DNA of 64,000 bases from UBA6144 sp964399165 (GTDB lineage: Bacteria; Bdellovibrionota; Bacteriovoracia; Bacteriovoracales; Bacteriovoracaceae), in the NCBI GenBank assembly GCA_964399165.1, contig CAYNPO010000017.1:1-64000 (forward strand), read 5' to 3'. Both the position numbers and the translations under genes were made by a program. Under the pieces are notes generated by a model, which did no database searches, had not been told where the DNA came from, and saw only the letters and a program-made list of their open reading frames with translations. Shown one piece after another: positions 32,287 through 39,629 of this stretch (the stretch's first letter is position 1; each line of letters starts with the position of its first letter).

Positions 32287-33936
32287 TTAGTGGGAGCGCC
32301 CTAGCGCGCGCTGAATATAGGCCCTTAGAACAGGATCATGCACGTATATGTGGGTGCCAAGCATGCCCCGGGTAAGAAGCACATAGTAAATGTTTTTAAC
32401 ATAGAGGCACAGTTTCTCATCGTTCGGGTCTGAATGTTTGATGGGGGTACCATTTCGGTCGTGATACTGATCTTTCCGAACCTTGATTCTCCCATCTTGA
32501 GGATCCATCCAGATTTCAGTCCCCATGATCACGCCGGCATAGTTGAGGTCTTCGCCTTGGAGTGTGTGGATGCATCCCACCTCATTGAGGGCGTTGGGAG
32601 AGTTGACCCAACCGGTTATGACCGAATTCCATTTCATGTCGAGACCATCTGGGGAGAAGTCACTCTTGTTGGGGTGGGCCCTGGAAATCCACTCCCGATA
32701 ATAACCGGAAGCCATTCGAGAGAGTCCATGCGTTTGCTCGAGCTTTCGGATGGTCTTCCGAAGGGAAGCTAGGTCTTTGGCTAGGTGGAATTGATAGTCA
32801 CCGACATCAGAAGCAGAAGGACTTCCCGCTTCAATTTGCAGCAGGCGCCTAACGAACCGAAGATAATCCGCTCCCCTTTTGATCCGGAACTGCTGCCCCA
32901 GCATCTTATGAATGAACGTACTCTTCAAAGACTCGATGTCCTGCACTGAGATGTCGGCGGGCCGGACGGTCTGATCAGGATCGAACATTATCACGAGATG
33001 CTTGGATCTTTTCAGGGCTAACTCCAACTCTGTGGTCTTACCTCCATGGAGATGCTTTTGATCCTTGGCTTGTTTTTTGAAGTATTGCTTGAGGCGATGA
33101 GCCTCGTCCACAATAAGAAAGTCGAAATGGCCGTCACGTACTTTCGCCAAGTCCACGGGTTTGATTAGGGCAACTTTCAGTTTGGTCTCCCTGAACATGC
33201 GCTTGAAGGTAGCCGAGAGATTGCTTTGGGGAATACATACCCCGATGCGACTGCCATTCATCTGATAGCGCTTGAGCAGGTCATGCACAATTTTGACGAT
33301 GAGGAGAGTCTTACCCGTTCCCGGCCCACCCGTGACGAGTATCCGCCGTCCATCTGGATTGAATTTCCTCAGCCGGGTAGTGGATCCATCGGGTGCGATG
33401 TCTTTTCGTCCGTCTTCATGTGTGGTCAATTCCACGATGTCGTCCACGATCTCCAATTGTTCTGCGGAGAACTCCTTAAAGGGCGAGTACTTGAAAAAAC
33501 TGCTGTTCTCCAGCTCCTCGAGTTCCCGGGAGGCCAGCCCGTACATCTGCAGGCTGGCCCAAATCTTCCGGAAGAGCTGGTTATTGATCTCTTCTTTCAA
33601 ATAGTAAAAATGTGGGGACTGGTCTTTCTTGAGATTGATCAAGGCGCCGGGGCGGTCGGCATAGATGTAATTGATGAGGCGCGATTCGATGTCGTAAACC
33701 GCGCTCTTATTGAAGTACTCCGAGTAGATGATTTTGGTTTGAGTAAGTTTAAAGCGCTGCTTGGTCTTCAAGTGGTCTTTGAAGCGGGCTTTTAGATGGG
33801 AAGTTTCCCCGACATACACCTGATGGTCATTGTGAAGAAGGTAAGTGACGCAGTGCTGCTCATATTCCTTGAGATTTTTACGAACGGGGAAATCATCTGA
33901 AGTGATCTGAACCGTCATTTCTGGGTAATCTGGCAT
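32287..33936 (-). CDS. GIY-YIG nuclease fused to a DUF2075 helicase
   Basis: 549 residues from ATG 33936. Residues about 29-105 are a GIY-YIG nuclease: TYLL (31-34) and YVG (41-43) replace the GIY/YIG strands, Arg near 51, catalytic Glu near 84 (DIESRL). Residues about 150-549 are a DUF2075/SF1-type ATPase: Walker A GGPGTGKT (203-210), DEAH (277-280), FDPDQTV, and CIHTLQGEDL and LLTRGM in the C-terminal helicase half. This domain pairing is often seen in defence-type loci. It is divergent from the MazG-like gene 54 bases away. No overlap with known named systems is claimed. Confidence 0.85.
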   Translation of the reverse strand: MPDYPEMTVQITSDDFPVRKNLKEYEQHCVTYLLHNDHQVYVGETSHLKARFKDHLKTKQRFKLTQTKIIYSEYFNKSAVYDIESRLINYIYADRPGALINLKKDQSPHFYYLKEEINNQLFRKIWASLQMYGLASRELEELENSSFFKYSPFKEFSAEQLEIVDDIVELTTHEDGRKDIAPDGSTTRLRKFNPDGRRILVTGGPGTGKTLLIVKIVHDLLKRYQMNGSRIGVCIPQSNLSATFKRMFRETKLKVALIKPVDLAKVRDGHFDFLIVDEAHRLKQYFKKQAKDQKHLHGGKTTELELALKRSKHLVIMFDPDQTVRPADISVQDIESLKSTFIHKMLGQQFRIKRGADYLRFVRRLLQIEAGSPSASDVGDYQFHLAKDLASLRKTIRKLEQTHGLSRMASGYYREWISRAHPNKSDFSPDGLDMKWNSVITGWVNSPNALNEVGCIHTLQGEDLNYAGVIMGTEIWMDPQDGRIKVRKDQYHDRNGTPIKHSDPNDEKLCLYVKNIYYVLLTRGMLGTHIYVHDPVLRAYIQRALGRSH

Positions 33937-33989
33937 GGCTCGATTATATCGATGAAAACCCGTCTCGCGGCGGGTCAAAAGGAGTCGAA

Positions 33990-34349
33990 ATGAAGCCCGT
34001 GGATGTGGGTCGGATCCATGAAGAGTTGAGAGAGTTCTCACGCGAGCGGGATTGGGACCAATTTCACTCCGTAAAAAACCTCAGCATGGCGTTGTCGGTT
34101 GAAGCCTCGGAGCTCGTGGAAATTTTCCAATGGATGACCGAGGCCGAAGCTGATGGTGTCCGTGAAGACTCAAGACTCAAGACCAGAGTTCAAGACGAGA
34201 TAGCTGACGTATTTATTTATCTTCTACGCATCGCTGGTAAGGTGGACATCGACTTGGGCGTAGCCGTGGCAGAGAAAATGCGGAAGAACGCTGAGAAGTA
34301 TCCAGTTGAAAAGTCCAAAGGCAACGCCAAAAAGTACAACGACCTCTAA
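33990..34349 (+). CDS. MazG-like nucleotide pyrophosphohydrolase
   Basis: 119-residue all-alpha MazG-family enzyme. The metal motif is EASELVEIFQW followed by DEIADVFIYLLR (ExxE and ExxD). Such enzymes hydrolyse nucleoside triphosphates to monophosphates and pyrophosphate, sometimes in alarmone or phage-response contexts. AAAAGGAG precedes ATG 33990. It is divergent from the GIY-YIG-DUF2075 gene, and their shared 53-bp intergenic region suggests joint control. Confidence 0.88.
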   Translation: MKPVDVGRIHEELREFSRERDWDQFHSVKNLSMALSVEASELVEIFQWMTEAEADGVREDSRLKTRVQDEIADVFIYLLRIAGKVDIDLGVAVAEKMRKNAEKYPVEKSKGNAKKYNDL

Positions 34350-34388
34350 AGTGACGAATGAAGATCGGGCCCGAGGGAAAGCAAGGTT

Positions 34389-34793
34389 ATGCTGGAGTTT
34401 AAAGAAGGCCTCAGGGAAGGGTGGTTGGAGCTATTCTTCGAGGAGATCAACCGCACGACTATGAAGCGCGACGATTTCGCCCGCTTCAAGCGGGCTTATG
34501 AATCGCGCCAAGTTGTGTTGAGCTTATGGGAGGGGGAGCAGCTGGTGGCTTTCGGTTCCATGCTCACAGACTGGACCATGAACTCCATCATCTATGACGT
34601 GGTGGTGGTAGAGCGCTTCCAAAAGCAAGGGCACGGTCGGCGGATTATGGAAGGGCTCATGGGCAAGGCTCCGGGCACACGTTTCTATCTGACCTCCACC
34701 TTCGGCAATGAGGAGTTCTACCGCAAGCTTGGTTACCGCAAGCACCGGACGGCCTTTGCTTTGTATGAAGGAGATTCGCCGTATTTGGAGTGA
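34389..34793 (+). CDS. GNAT-family N-acetyltransferase
   Basis: 134 residues. The acetyl-CoA site is VVVERFQKQGHGRRIMEGLM (R/QxxGxG/A pattern QGHGRR), preceded by strands LVAFGSMLTD and SIIYDVVVV. The C-terminus FYLTSTFGNEEFYRKLGYRKH is the usual GNAT end. It lies 39 bases after the MazG-like gene on the same strand and may belong to the same pocket. Substrate unknown. Confidence 0.85.
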   Translation: MLEFKEGLREGWLELFFEEINRTTMKRDDFARFKRAYESRQVVLSLWEGEQLVAFGSMLTDWTMNSIIYDVVVVERFQKQGHGRRIMEGLMGKAPGTRFYLTSTFGNEEFYRKLGYRKHRTAFALYEGDSPYLE

Positions 34794-34828
34794 GTGCTGG
34801 TCCTACCAGGGCTCGCGGGGTTAGGGGA

Positions 34829-34855
34829 TTTGCGGTCACAAATTGTGACCGCAAA
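34829..34855. repeat. Internal palindrome, copy 1 (13-bp arms)
   Basis: TTTGCGGTCACAA (34829-34841) and its complement (34843-34855) around one A. The core GGTCACAAATTGTGACC is the same as in copy 2 at 35963, but the outer bases differ and change in pairs. Confidence 0.8.
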
Positions 34856-34966
34856 ACGGGTAATTTATTGGAATTACAAAAGCAGAGTGTGCCCCTACGC
34901 CTTTACTGAGCTCGGCATCGCAAGCCTGTCGAGCGTGCTTCGCACAGACCACAGATTGGGCTGAAG
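34829..34966 (+). pseudogene. ORF6N gene remnant
   Basis: The plus strand encodes fragments of the ORF6N protein found complete at 35792: RSQIVT, then VCPYAFTELGIASLSSVLRT (positions about 34889-34950), matching VRSQIVT and CPYAFTELGIAMLSSVLRS. The 5' domain and everything after the block are gone. The palindrome at 34829-34855 is retained in it. Confidence 0.75.
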
Positions 34967-35014
34967 GAGTGAGCATGAAGCAGTTCGATTATGAGTTCAC
35001 GTCGAAGCGGGAAA

Positions 35015-35590
35015 TCAATCCTTCCCATCCGTCCTCCATTGCACTGACAGAGGCTTCTTCATCCACGGCAATCGGATGAGGGAGATGGCCCCCGGGTATT
35101 TGGCCAGCAGGAGGTCGTAGTCGCGCGGTTCCACGGTGAGGACCCACCGATCGCTACCTTCCTGCAGGGTGCCCCTGCGGTTGATCCAGTTGGCCCTGAA
35201 TCCGTCTGAGCTGCTGGTTCCCGCCGTGGGCCAGGTGGCCATGAGGGTGGTGAGAAGGCTTTCCACTGTGGAGCGTTCCGCGTCGCTGGCCCCGAAGGTA
35301 GCCGTGAGGGTGTCGACAGGGGAGAGGCCGCAGAGCAATTTAGCCAAGTGGAGGCGCTCCTCGCGGTTTTCCGCCGAGCCGGTGGCGAGAAAGCCCAGGG
35401 CGGACGCGGCGGTGGACTGGCCCTCCCGGGAGGTGAGCGTGAGGCCCAGGCGCTGGAAGAGGGTGGGGAGGTGTGCGTGGGCCAGGACGAGGCCCGCGTT
35501 GTGGACGGGGAAAGTAGTCGCCTGGCAAGGAGAGTGGATCATAGTGAGGGCGAGGACGAGCAAGCGGAGACCAAGGCGTAGGATGTGCAT
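35015..35590 (-). CDS. Orphan contractile-injection tape-measure (CIS_TMP) domain with signal peptide
   Basis: 191 residues. Residues 1-24 look like a signal peptide (LRLLVLALTMIHSPCQA). The rest matches the conserved C-terminal region of CIS_TMP proteins of extracellular contractile injection systems: NAGLVLAHAHLPTLFQRLGL, then LLCGLSPVDTL, FRANWINRRGTL, YDLLLAKYPGAISLIRLPWM and VQW. In true injection systems this region ends a much longer cytoplasmic tape-measure-associated protein and sits with sheath, tube and baseplate genes; none is present here. So it is an orphan domain, apparently exported. A decayed copy of its 3' end is at 32180. Confidence 0.7.
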   Translation of the reverse strand: MHILRLGLRLLVLALTMIHSPCQATTFPVHNAGLVLAHAHLPTLFQRLGLTLTSREGQSTAASALGFLATGSAENREERLHLAKLLCGLSPVDTLTATFGASDAERSTVESLLTTLMATWPTAGTSSSDGFRANWINRRGTLQEGSDRWVLTVEPRDYDLLLAKYPGAISLIRLPWMKKPLSVQWRTDGKD

Positions 35591-35791
35591 GGTTGGAGTT
35601 TACCGGTTTGCCTGGAATGATGCCAGGTACTCAGGTGCGCCTTGAATGCGCGCTCTAAACCTTGAGTCGCGACATTTTCCTCAAGGCGCGGATGAAAAGT
35701 TTGGTGCCGCGAAATGCACCAACCGCGGTTCCAAAGACTTGTTGATGCAGAATATGGCGCTGCCATTGCAGGTTTATCGGCAGAGGTGATT

Positions 35792-36301
35792 ATGGAGGCG
35801 CCGTATATTTTCACGATTCGTGGGCAGAGGGTGATGCTGGATGTTCATCTAGCGCCTTTGTATGGAATGGAAACGAAGGCCTTGAACCAGGCGGTAAAAC
35901 GGCACATCGAGCGCTTTGACGAAGATTTTATGTTCCAACTGGAATTCAGTGAGTTAGCACACGTAAGGTCACAAATTGTGACCTTACAGGATTTAAACCC
36001 CCAAGAACTCGTAAGGCGCTTTTGCCCCTACGCCTTTACAGAACTGGGTATCGCCATGCTTTCGAGTGTGCTTCGTTCTCCACAGGCTATCGAAGTTAAC
36101 AAGGGAATCATGCGGGCGTTCTTTCGCATGCGCTCCTACCTGGTGCTCGGGCACCCCTTGAATGAGCGGGTGGACGCTTTGGAGCGAAACGCGTTGGAAG
36201 TGAGACAAACGTTCGGGGAAGTTTTCGAGCGGCTGGATAACGTGGATGAGGTCATGACCCCAATTTTGCCTAAGCGCCGAAGAAGAATTGGGCTTTCATA
36301 A
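35792..36301 (+). CDS. ORF6N-domain DNA-binding protein
   Basis: 169 residues from ATG 35792 (GAGGTG just upstream; an earlier ATG at 35714 is possible). The ORF6N domain covers about 1-100: IFTIRGQRVMLDVHLAPLYGMETKALNQAVKRHIERF, FMFQLEF, RSQIVTL, CPYAFTELGIAMLSSVLRS. The C-terminus is a coiled coil with a basic end (PKRRRRIG). ORF6N proteins are common in prophages and mobile elements and bind DNA. The gene contains an internal 25-bp palindrome. It converges with the rhomboid gene, their stop codons being adjacent. Confidence 0.85.
   Translation: MEAPYIFTIRGQRVMLDVHLAPLYGMETKALNQAVKRHIERFDEDFMFQLEFSELAHVRSQIVTLQDLNPQELVRRFCPYAFTELGIAMLSSVLRSPQAIEVNKGIMRAFFRMRSYLVLGHPLNERVDALERNALEVRQTFGEVFERLDNVDEVMTPILPKRRRRIGLS
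35963..35987. repeat. Internal palindrome, copy 2 (12-bp arms)
   Basis: GTAAGGTCACAA (35963-35974) and its complement (35976-35987) around one A, inside the ORF6N gene at the codons for VRSQIVTL. Same core as copy 1 at 34829, with different but still paired outer bases. Confidence 0.8.
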
Positions 36302-36889
36302 TTACGAGCGATGGCGAAGCCTGGCCGCGAGGTACCACAGCAATCCCATGAGCGCCCCACCCAGGTGGGCGCCGTGGCCGATCGGTAGACCGCCGCCCTG
36401 GGCCTGGGCCAAGAGGCCCCACAGGTCGATACCCACGAAGAGCACTGCTGCCATGATGGCGGGGACGGGGATGAGTCCGAACAGGAGCAGGAGGCGGGTG
36501 GGAAAGAGCAATGAGAAAAATGTGAGCACCCCCGACACCGCGCCGGAGGCGCCCAGGGCCGGAATGGAGGGATCGCCCATGAACCAGGTGCTGGTGAGGC
36601 AGTGGATGAGGGACCCGGAAAGGCCCGCGGCGAGGTAGAAGACGATAAAGCGCCAGCCGCCCATCAGGGCCTCCAGTTGGCGGCCGAATTCGCGCAACAC
36701 GAACATGTTGAGGAACAGGTGCAGTAGCTGGGCGTGCGAGAAGACGGAAGTGAAGAGGGTCCATGGACGGCCTGCCTGTACCGCGCTGGCGCTGACCAGG
36801 AAATGCTCCATCATGAAGGGCGTGTCCAGGGTCATCCAGGATAGGAAAACCGCCGCGTTCGTCCAGATGATGATGTTCACCACACCCAT
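36302..36889 (-). CDS. Rhomboid intramembrane serine protease
   Basis: 195 residues from ATG 36889, chosen because GGAGG lies 7 bases upstream (upstream ATG and TTG codons are also in frame). Six membrane helices. Signature residues: WTLFTSVFSHAQLLHLFLNM in loop 1/helix 2, catalytic Ser in GASGAVSG, and catalytic His in GHGAHLGG. It cleaves membrane-anchored proteins within the bilayer. It is a single gene converging on ORF6N. Confidence 0.92.
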   Translation of the reverse strand: MGVVNIIIWTNAAVFLSWMTLDTPFMMEHFLVSASAVQAGRPWTLFTSVFSHAQLLHLFLNMFVLREFGRQLEALMGGWRFIVFYLAAGLSGSLIHCLTSTWFMGDPSIPALGASGAVSGVLTFFSLLFPTRLLLLFGLIPVPAIMAAVLFVGIDLWGLLAQAQGGGLPIGHGAHLGGALMGLLWYLAARLRHRS

Positions 36890-36957
36890 GGGGAGTGCCT
36901 CCGCTTCTAGCATTTCATTCTCTAAAGGCGGCGCCAACCGTCAAATGGCGGTGCTAA

Positions 36958-37374
36958 CTAGGATTTAACCTCACTAGATTTTCCCTTGAGGCGCCTGTGG
37001 GTTGCCGTGGCCAAAAGTCTTTTGAACTTGGGACATTCGAGATGACTGGGGGCTTTGCAGTGGCTGGCGTGGATGAGGCCATCGCGTACGGCCTCGAGAC
37101 GCCGGATTTTCCCGTCAATCTCGCCGGCCTTCCTCCGTAGCTGGTCCCGGTCGAGGACAACGCGCTGACCGGATTTAAAAAGAGCCTGGAGCTCCTCAAG
37201 GGAAAAGCCCGCTTGCTTGGCCAATGTGATCAGTGCGAGTTTTTCCAGGACGCTGGGAGCGTATTGGCGCCGAAGCCCGTGACGGCCGATAGAGGTGATG
37301 AGTTTGATCTCCTCGTAATACCTCAATGTGGATGGGGCGATCCCCGTACGTTTTGCGACTTCTCCGATGTCCAT
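36958..37374 (-). CDS. MerR-family regulator with C-X7-C metal loop
   Basis: 138 residues. N-terminal winged helix (MDIGEVAKRTGIAPSTLRYYEEIKLI), dimerisation helix (DRDQLRRKAGEIDGKIRRLEAVRDGL), and a loop CKAPSHLEC (C-X7-C). It is divergent from a cupin-permease operon whose promoter has the 19-bp MerR-type spacer. So it should activate that operon in answer to a metal or thiol-reactive signal. ATG 37374 (second of two) has the better spacing from AAGGA. Confidence 0.85.
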   Translation of the reverse strand: MDIGEVAKRTGIAPSTLRYYEEIKLITSIGRHGLRRQYAPSVLEKLALITLAKQAGFSLEELQALFKSGQRVVLDRDQLRRKAGEIDGKIRRLEAVRDGLIHASHCKAPSHLECPKFKRLLATATHRRLKGKSSEVKS

Positions 37375-37432
37375 CATCCTTCCTTTTGATCGATCCACAT
37401 AAGTTTCACACAGATGTCGGCTCATTTACAAG

Positions 37433-37463
37433 TTGACCTAAAGTTGACTTGAAGTGGCTTAAT
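37433..37463 (+). promoter_or_regulatory. MerR-type promoter with 19-bp spacer
   Basis: TTGACC at 37433-37438, 19-base spacer with the central palindrome AAGTTGACTT, then CTTAAT at 37458-37463. It drives the cupin-permease operon and is the target expected for the divergent MerR regulator. Confidence 0.8.
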
Positions 37464-37490
37464 GCTCCTAAACGGCACAAGGGAGGAACG

Positions 37491-37988
37491 ATGGAGCGTG
37501 ACGTGAACGGATTGATGATGCAAGTGAAGAAAGTATGGGAATCTCCCGGCGCAGAACAGGTCATCGAGGAGCTTTTAGGGAAATTCGTCAGGAGTGGGAC
37601 CGTGACCGTGGCCCTGGAATCACTGGATTTATCGCTAGGAAAGGAGCTGTGGCGGGACGAGGCAGGGTTCATACTGACCGCCTACTCAGAGGTCCTGGGA
37701 ACTTATCGCGGGCCCCATGATCATGGAGGGGGCTGGGTGGTCTACCACGTGGTTTCGGGTGAAATGGAGATGGGGAGCTATGTTCTCCACCCCGCGGAGG
37801 GAAATATCTCGAAGCGGGGGCAGGAGATCCTGGGCGCGGGGGATGGCCGCCTGTATGGGGTGGGGGACATCCACGATACGCGTTGTTTGTCTGCGAAGGC
37901 GATAGTCCTGAGGTTCACGAGCCGTGATCTGAGAGTCGAAGAGCGGTCTGGACGCATGCGGCGCTTTGAGCTGGGGGGTGAAGCATGA
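37491..37988 (+). CDS. Cupin-fold protein (cysteine-dioxygenase-like)
   Basis: 165 residues from ATG 37491 (GGGAGGA just before). The cupin metal site is visible: GPHDHGGGWVVYHVVSGEMEMGSY (two His and Glu) and a second motif VGDIHDTRCLS (His). This is the pattern of cysteine-dioxygenase-like or other small-molecule dioxygenases. It is the first gene of a three-gene operon with two half-permeases (4-base overlap with the next gene) under MerR control. Substrate unknown; thiol or metal-ligand chemistry is a guess. Confidence 0.7.
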   Translation: MERDVNGLMMQVKKVWESPGAEQVIEELLGKFVRSGTVTVALESLDLSLGKELWRDEAGFILTAYSEVLGTYRGPHDHGGGWVVYHVVSGEMEMGSYVLHPAEGNISKRGQEILGAGDGRLYGVGDIHDTRCLSAKAIVLRFTSRDLRVEERSGRMRRFELGGEA

Positions 37989-38455
37989 TCCTCTCGGTGT
38001 GGGGTTTAACACTTGCGCTCTTGGCTTGGTCCCTCAAGAGGGACCGTGGAAGGACTTGGCGGGCCCTGGAAGCCAGCGTTATGGGAATGAGGAGGATATT
38101 CCCGGGTACCTTCTTGATGGTGATCGCCTTTGGCATTCTTCTGGCCTTGGTTTCCAAGGAACGGTTGGTGGCGCTCTTCGACGTGCAGGGGGCCATGGGA
38201 TTGGGGCTGATTTCGTTGGTGGGAGCGGTCATTACTCTGCCTGGGCCAATCGCCTTTCCCCTTGTGGGGTCATTGGCCGAGTTGGGAATCGAGAAATCCA
38301 CGTTGGCGTCATTCGTCACGACATTGACCATGGTTGGTATCGTCAGCGCTCCTTTCGAGGCGGGATTCTTCGGAAGGAAGTTCACGATTCTCAGGCAGGC
38401 GTTCTCCCTTGTCGCCGCCGTCTTGATCGGTCTCATGATGAAGGAGATTCTATGA
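37985..38455 (+). CDS. Half-permease A
   Basis: 156 residues with four membrane helices. The centre carries a GAVITLPGPIAFPLVGSL motif (Gly-Pro in a membrane break) similar to the one in half-permease B. The N-terminus overlaps the cupin gene by 4 bases and the C-terminus overlaps half-permease B by 4 bases (ATGA). It resembles one half of DUF318/UPF0718-type permeases, some of which export arsenicals. The split into two polypeptides is seen here directly; function is inferred. Confidence 0.7.
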   Translation: MILSVWGLTLALLAWSLKRDRGRTWRALEASVMGMRRIFPGTFLMVIAFGILLALVSKERLVALFDVQGAMGLGLISLVGAVITLPGPIAFPLVGSLAELGIEKSTLASFVTTLTMVGIVSAPFEAGFFGRKFTILRQAFSLVAAVLIGLMMKEIL

Positions 38456-38904
38456 TGTCGGAAGTTTTTGGGCTCGCGATCCACAACGTAGCCAGTTTCT
38501 CATGGGAAATATTGAAAATCCTCCCGCCTTTGCTCCTACTGATGTCCTTGCTGGACGCCTGGGTTCCCCGGAACTTCATCGAAGGAAAGCTCGGACAGGA
38601 CTCAGGGATGCAGGGGATGCTTTTCGCGCTCTTGCTCGGGACTACCGCCGCTGGGCCCTTGTTCGCCGCTTTCCCGGTGGCCCTTTCCCTAAGCAGGAAG
38701 GGAGCCAGTACCGCAAACGTGGTGGTGTTCCTGGGCGCCTGGTCTACTCTCAAGCTTCCGATGTTGCTGTTGGAGAGTCGTTTCCTCGGATGGGAGTTTA
38801 CGTTTTGGCGGATTGCCTTGACCACTCCGCTCGTCGCTTTGATAGGTGTGCTCGTAGGAAGACTCTCTCCACTAAAAAATGGAGAGACTTACTCCGCCAC
38901 TTGA
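38452..38904 (+). CDS. Half-permease B
   Basis: 150 residues with four membrane helices. It carries LGTTAAGPLFAAFPVALSLSRKGAS, the counterpart of the Gly-Pro motif in half-permease A, and a later helix VALIGVLVGRLS. The two proteins together would make a complete eight-helix permease. Its stop lies 5 bases before the end of the convergent secreted-protein gene. Confidence 0.7.
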   Translation: MMSEVFGLAIHNVASFSWEILKILPPLLLLMSLLDAWVPRNFIEGKLGQDSGMQGMLFALLLGTTAAGPLFAAFPVALSLSRKGASTANVVVFLGAWSTLKLPMLLLESRFLGWEFTFWRIALTTPLVALIGVLVGRLSPLKNGETYSAT

Positions 38905-38909
38905 GGTGG

Positions 38910-39629
38910 TCAATTCTTCCGATCGATATCGATTCGCTGGGCATGGGAGTATTCGTAGGCGATGTGGACTTGTTGGTCGCCGCCTTTGGCCGAGCGCAGA
39001 TTGGAGAGCCCCCGGTAGCTCAGGAGCCGGCGGGATTCGGGTGCGTACTCAACCTTTAGCTCATCGGCAAAAAGACGCAGGAAGAGGCTGTCTAGCTTGA
39101 TGCCAAAGCGCACGCGCTCGGGAGTGGCGTCGGCGCGGAAGGCCTTGAAGGCGAAAAAGTCGGCCTTGGCCATCACGCCAAAGCGCAGGGGCACGCCCTG
39201 GGGAGTGATCTCCGTGAAGCGCGACTTGATGAAATTGTCGAAGCCCTGGCCCGCTGCCATGCCTCCTCTCAGGTCGTGTTTCTCCTCAGCAACCAACTTG
39301 CCTGATTCCTCCACGCGCATGAGGATCCTCTTGCCGTCGGGAGTCGTGAACATGCTTTCTTTGCGCTGGAAACGGTAATCCTCGAACTCGGCATCGGGCA
39401 CGAAAGGGTGGCGCGTGAAGTCTGAGCGCAACTGCGCTATGGGTTTTCCAGAAGGGTCGTAATAACGGGTTTCGACTTTCTTGTTGAAGCCTCGCTCGTC
39501 TATGGTGACGGTGTGGAGTTCGGTGTACAGGACTTGGCCGTCCTCCAGTGACCTCGCCGTTCCACGGAACTCCAGGGGCGCGGCGCTGGCCGCGGGGAGG
39601 GCCAGAATGAGCGCGAGCAGGGTTTTCAT
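38910..39629 (-). CDS. Secreted protein, last gene of the folE operon
   Basis: 239 residues from ATG 39629: signal peptide (cleavage after ASA-AP), then a strand-rich single domain (EFRGTARSLEDGQVLYTELHTV, ETRYYDPSGKPIAQL, then a repeated long-strand pattern) that may be a lipid-binding or lipocalin-like fold. No catalytic motif. It overlaps the SDR gene by 4 bases, so it belongs to the light/B12-regulated operon led by folE. Function unknown. Confidence 0.65.
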   Translation of the reverse strand: MKTLLALILALPAASAAPLEFRGTARSLEDGQVLYTELHTVTIDERGFNKKVETRYYDPSGKPIAQLRSDFTRHPFVPDAEFEDYRFQRKESMFTTPDGKRILMRVEESGKLVAEEKHDLRGGMAAGQGFDNFIKSRFTEITPQGVPLRFGVMAKADFFAFKAFRADATPERVRFGIKLDSLFLRLFADELKVEYAPESRRLLSYRGLSNLRSAKGGDQQVHIAYEYSHAQRIDIDRKN

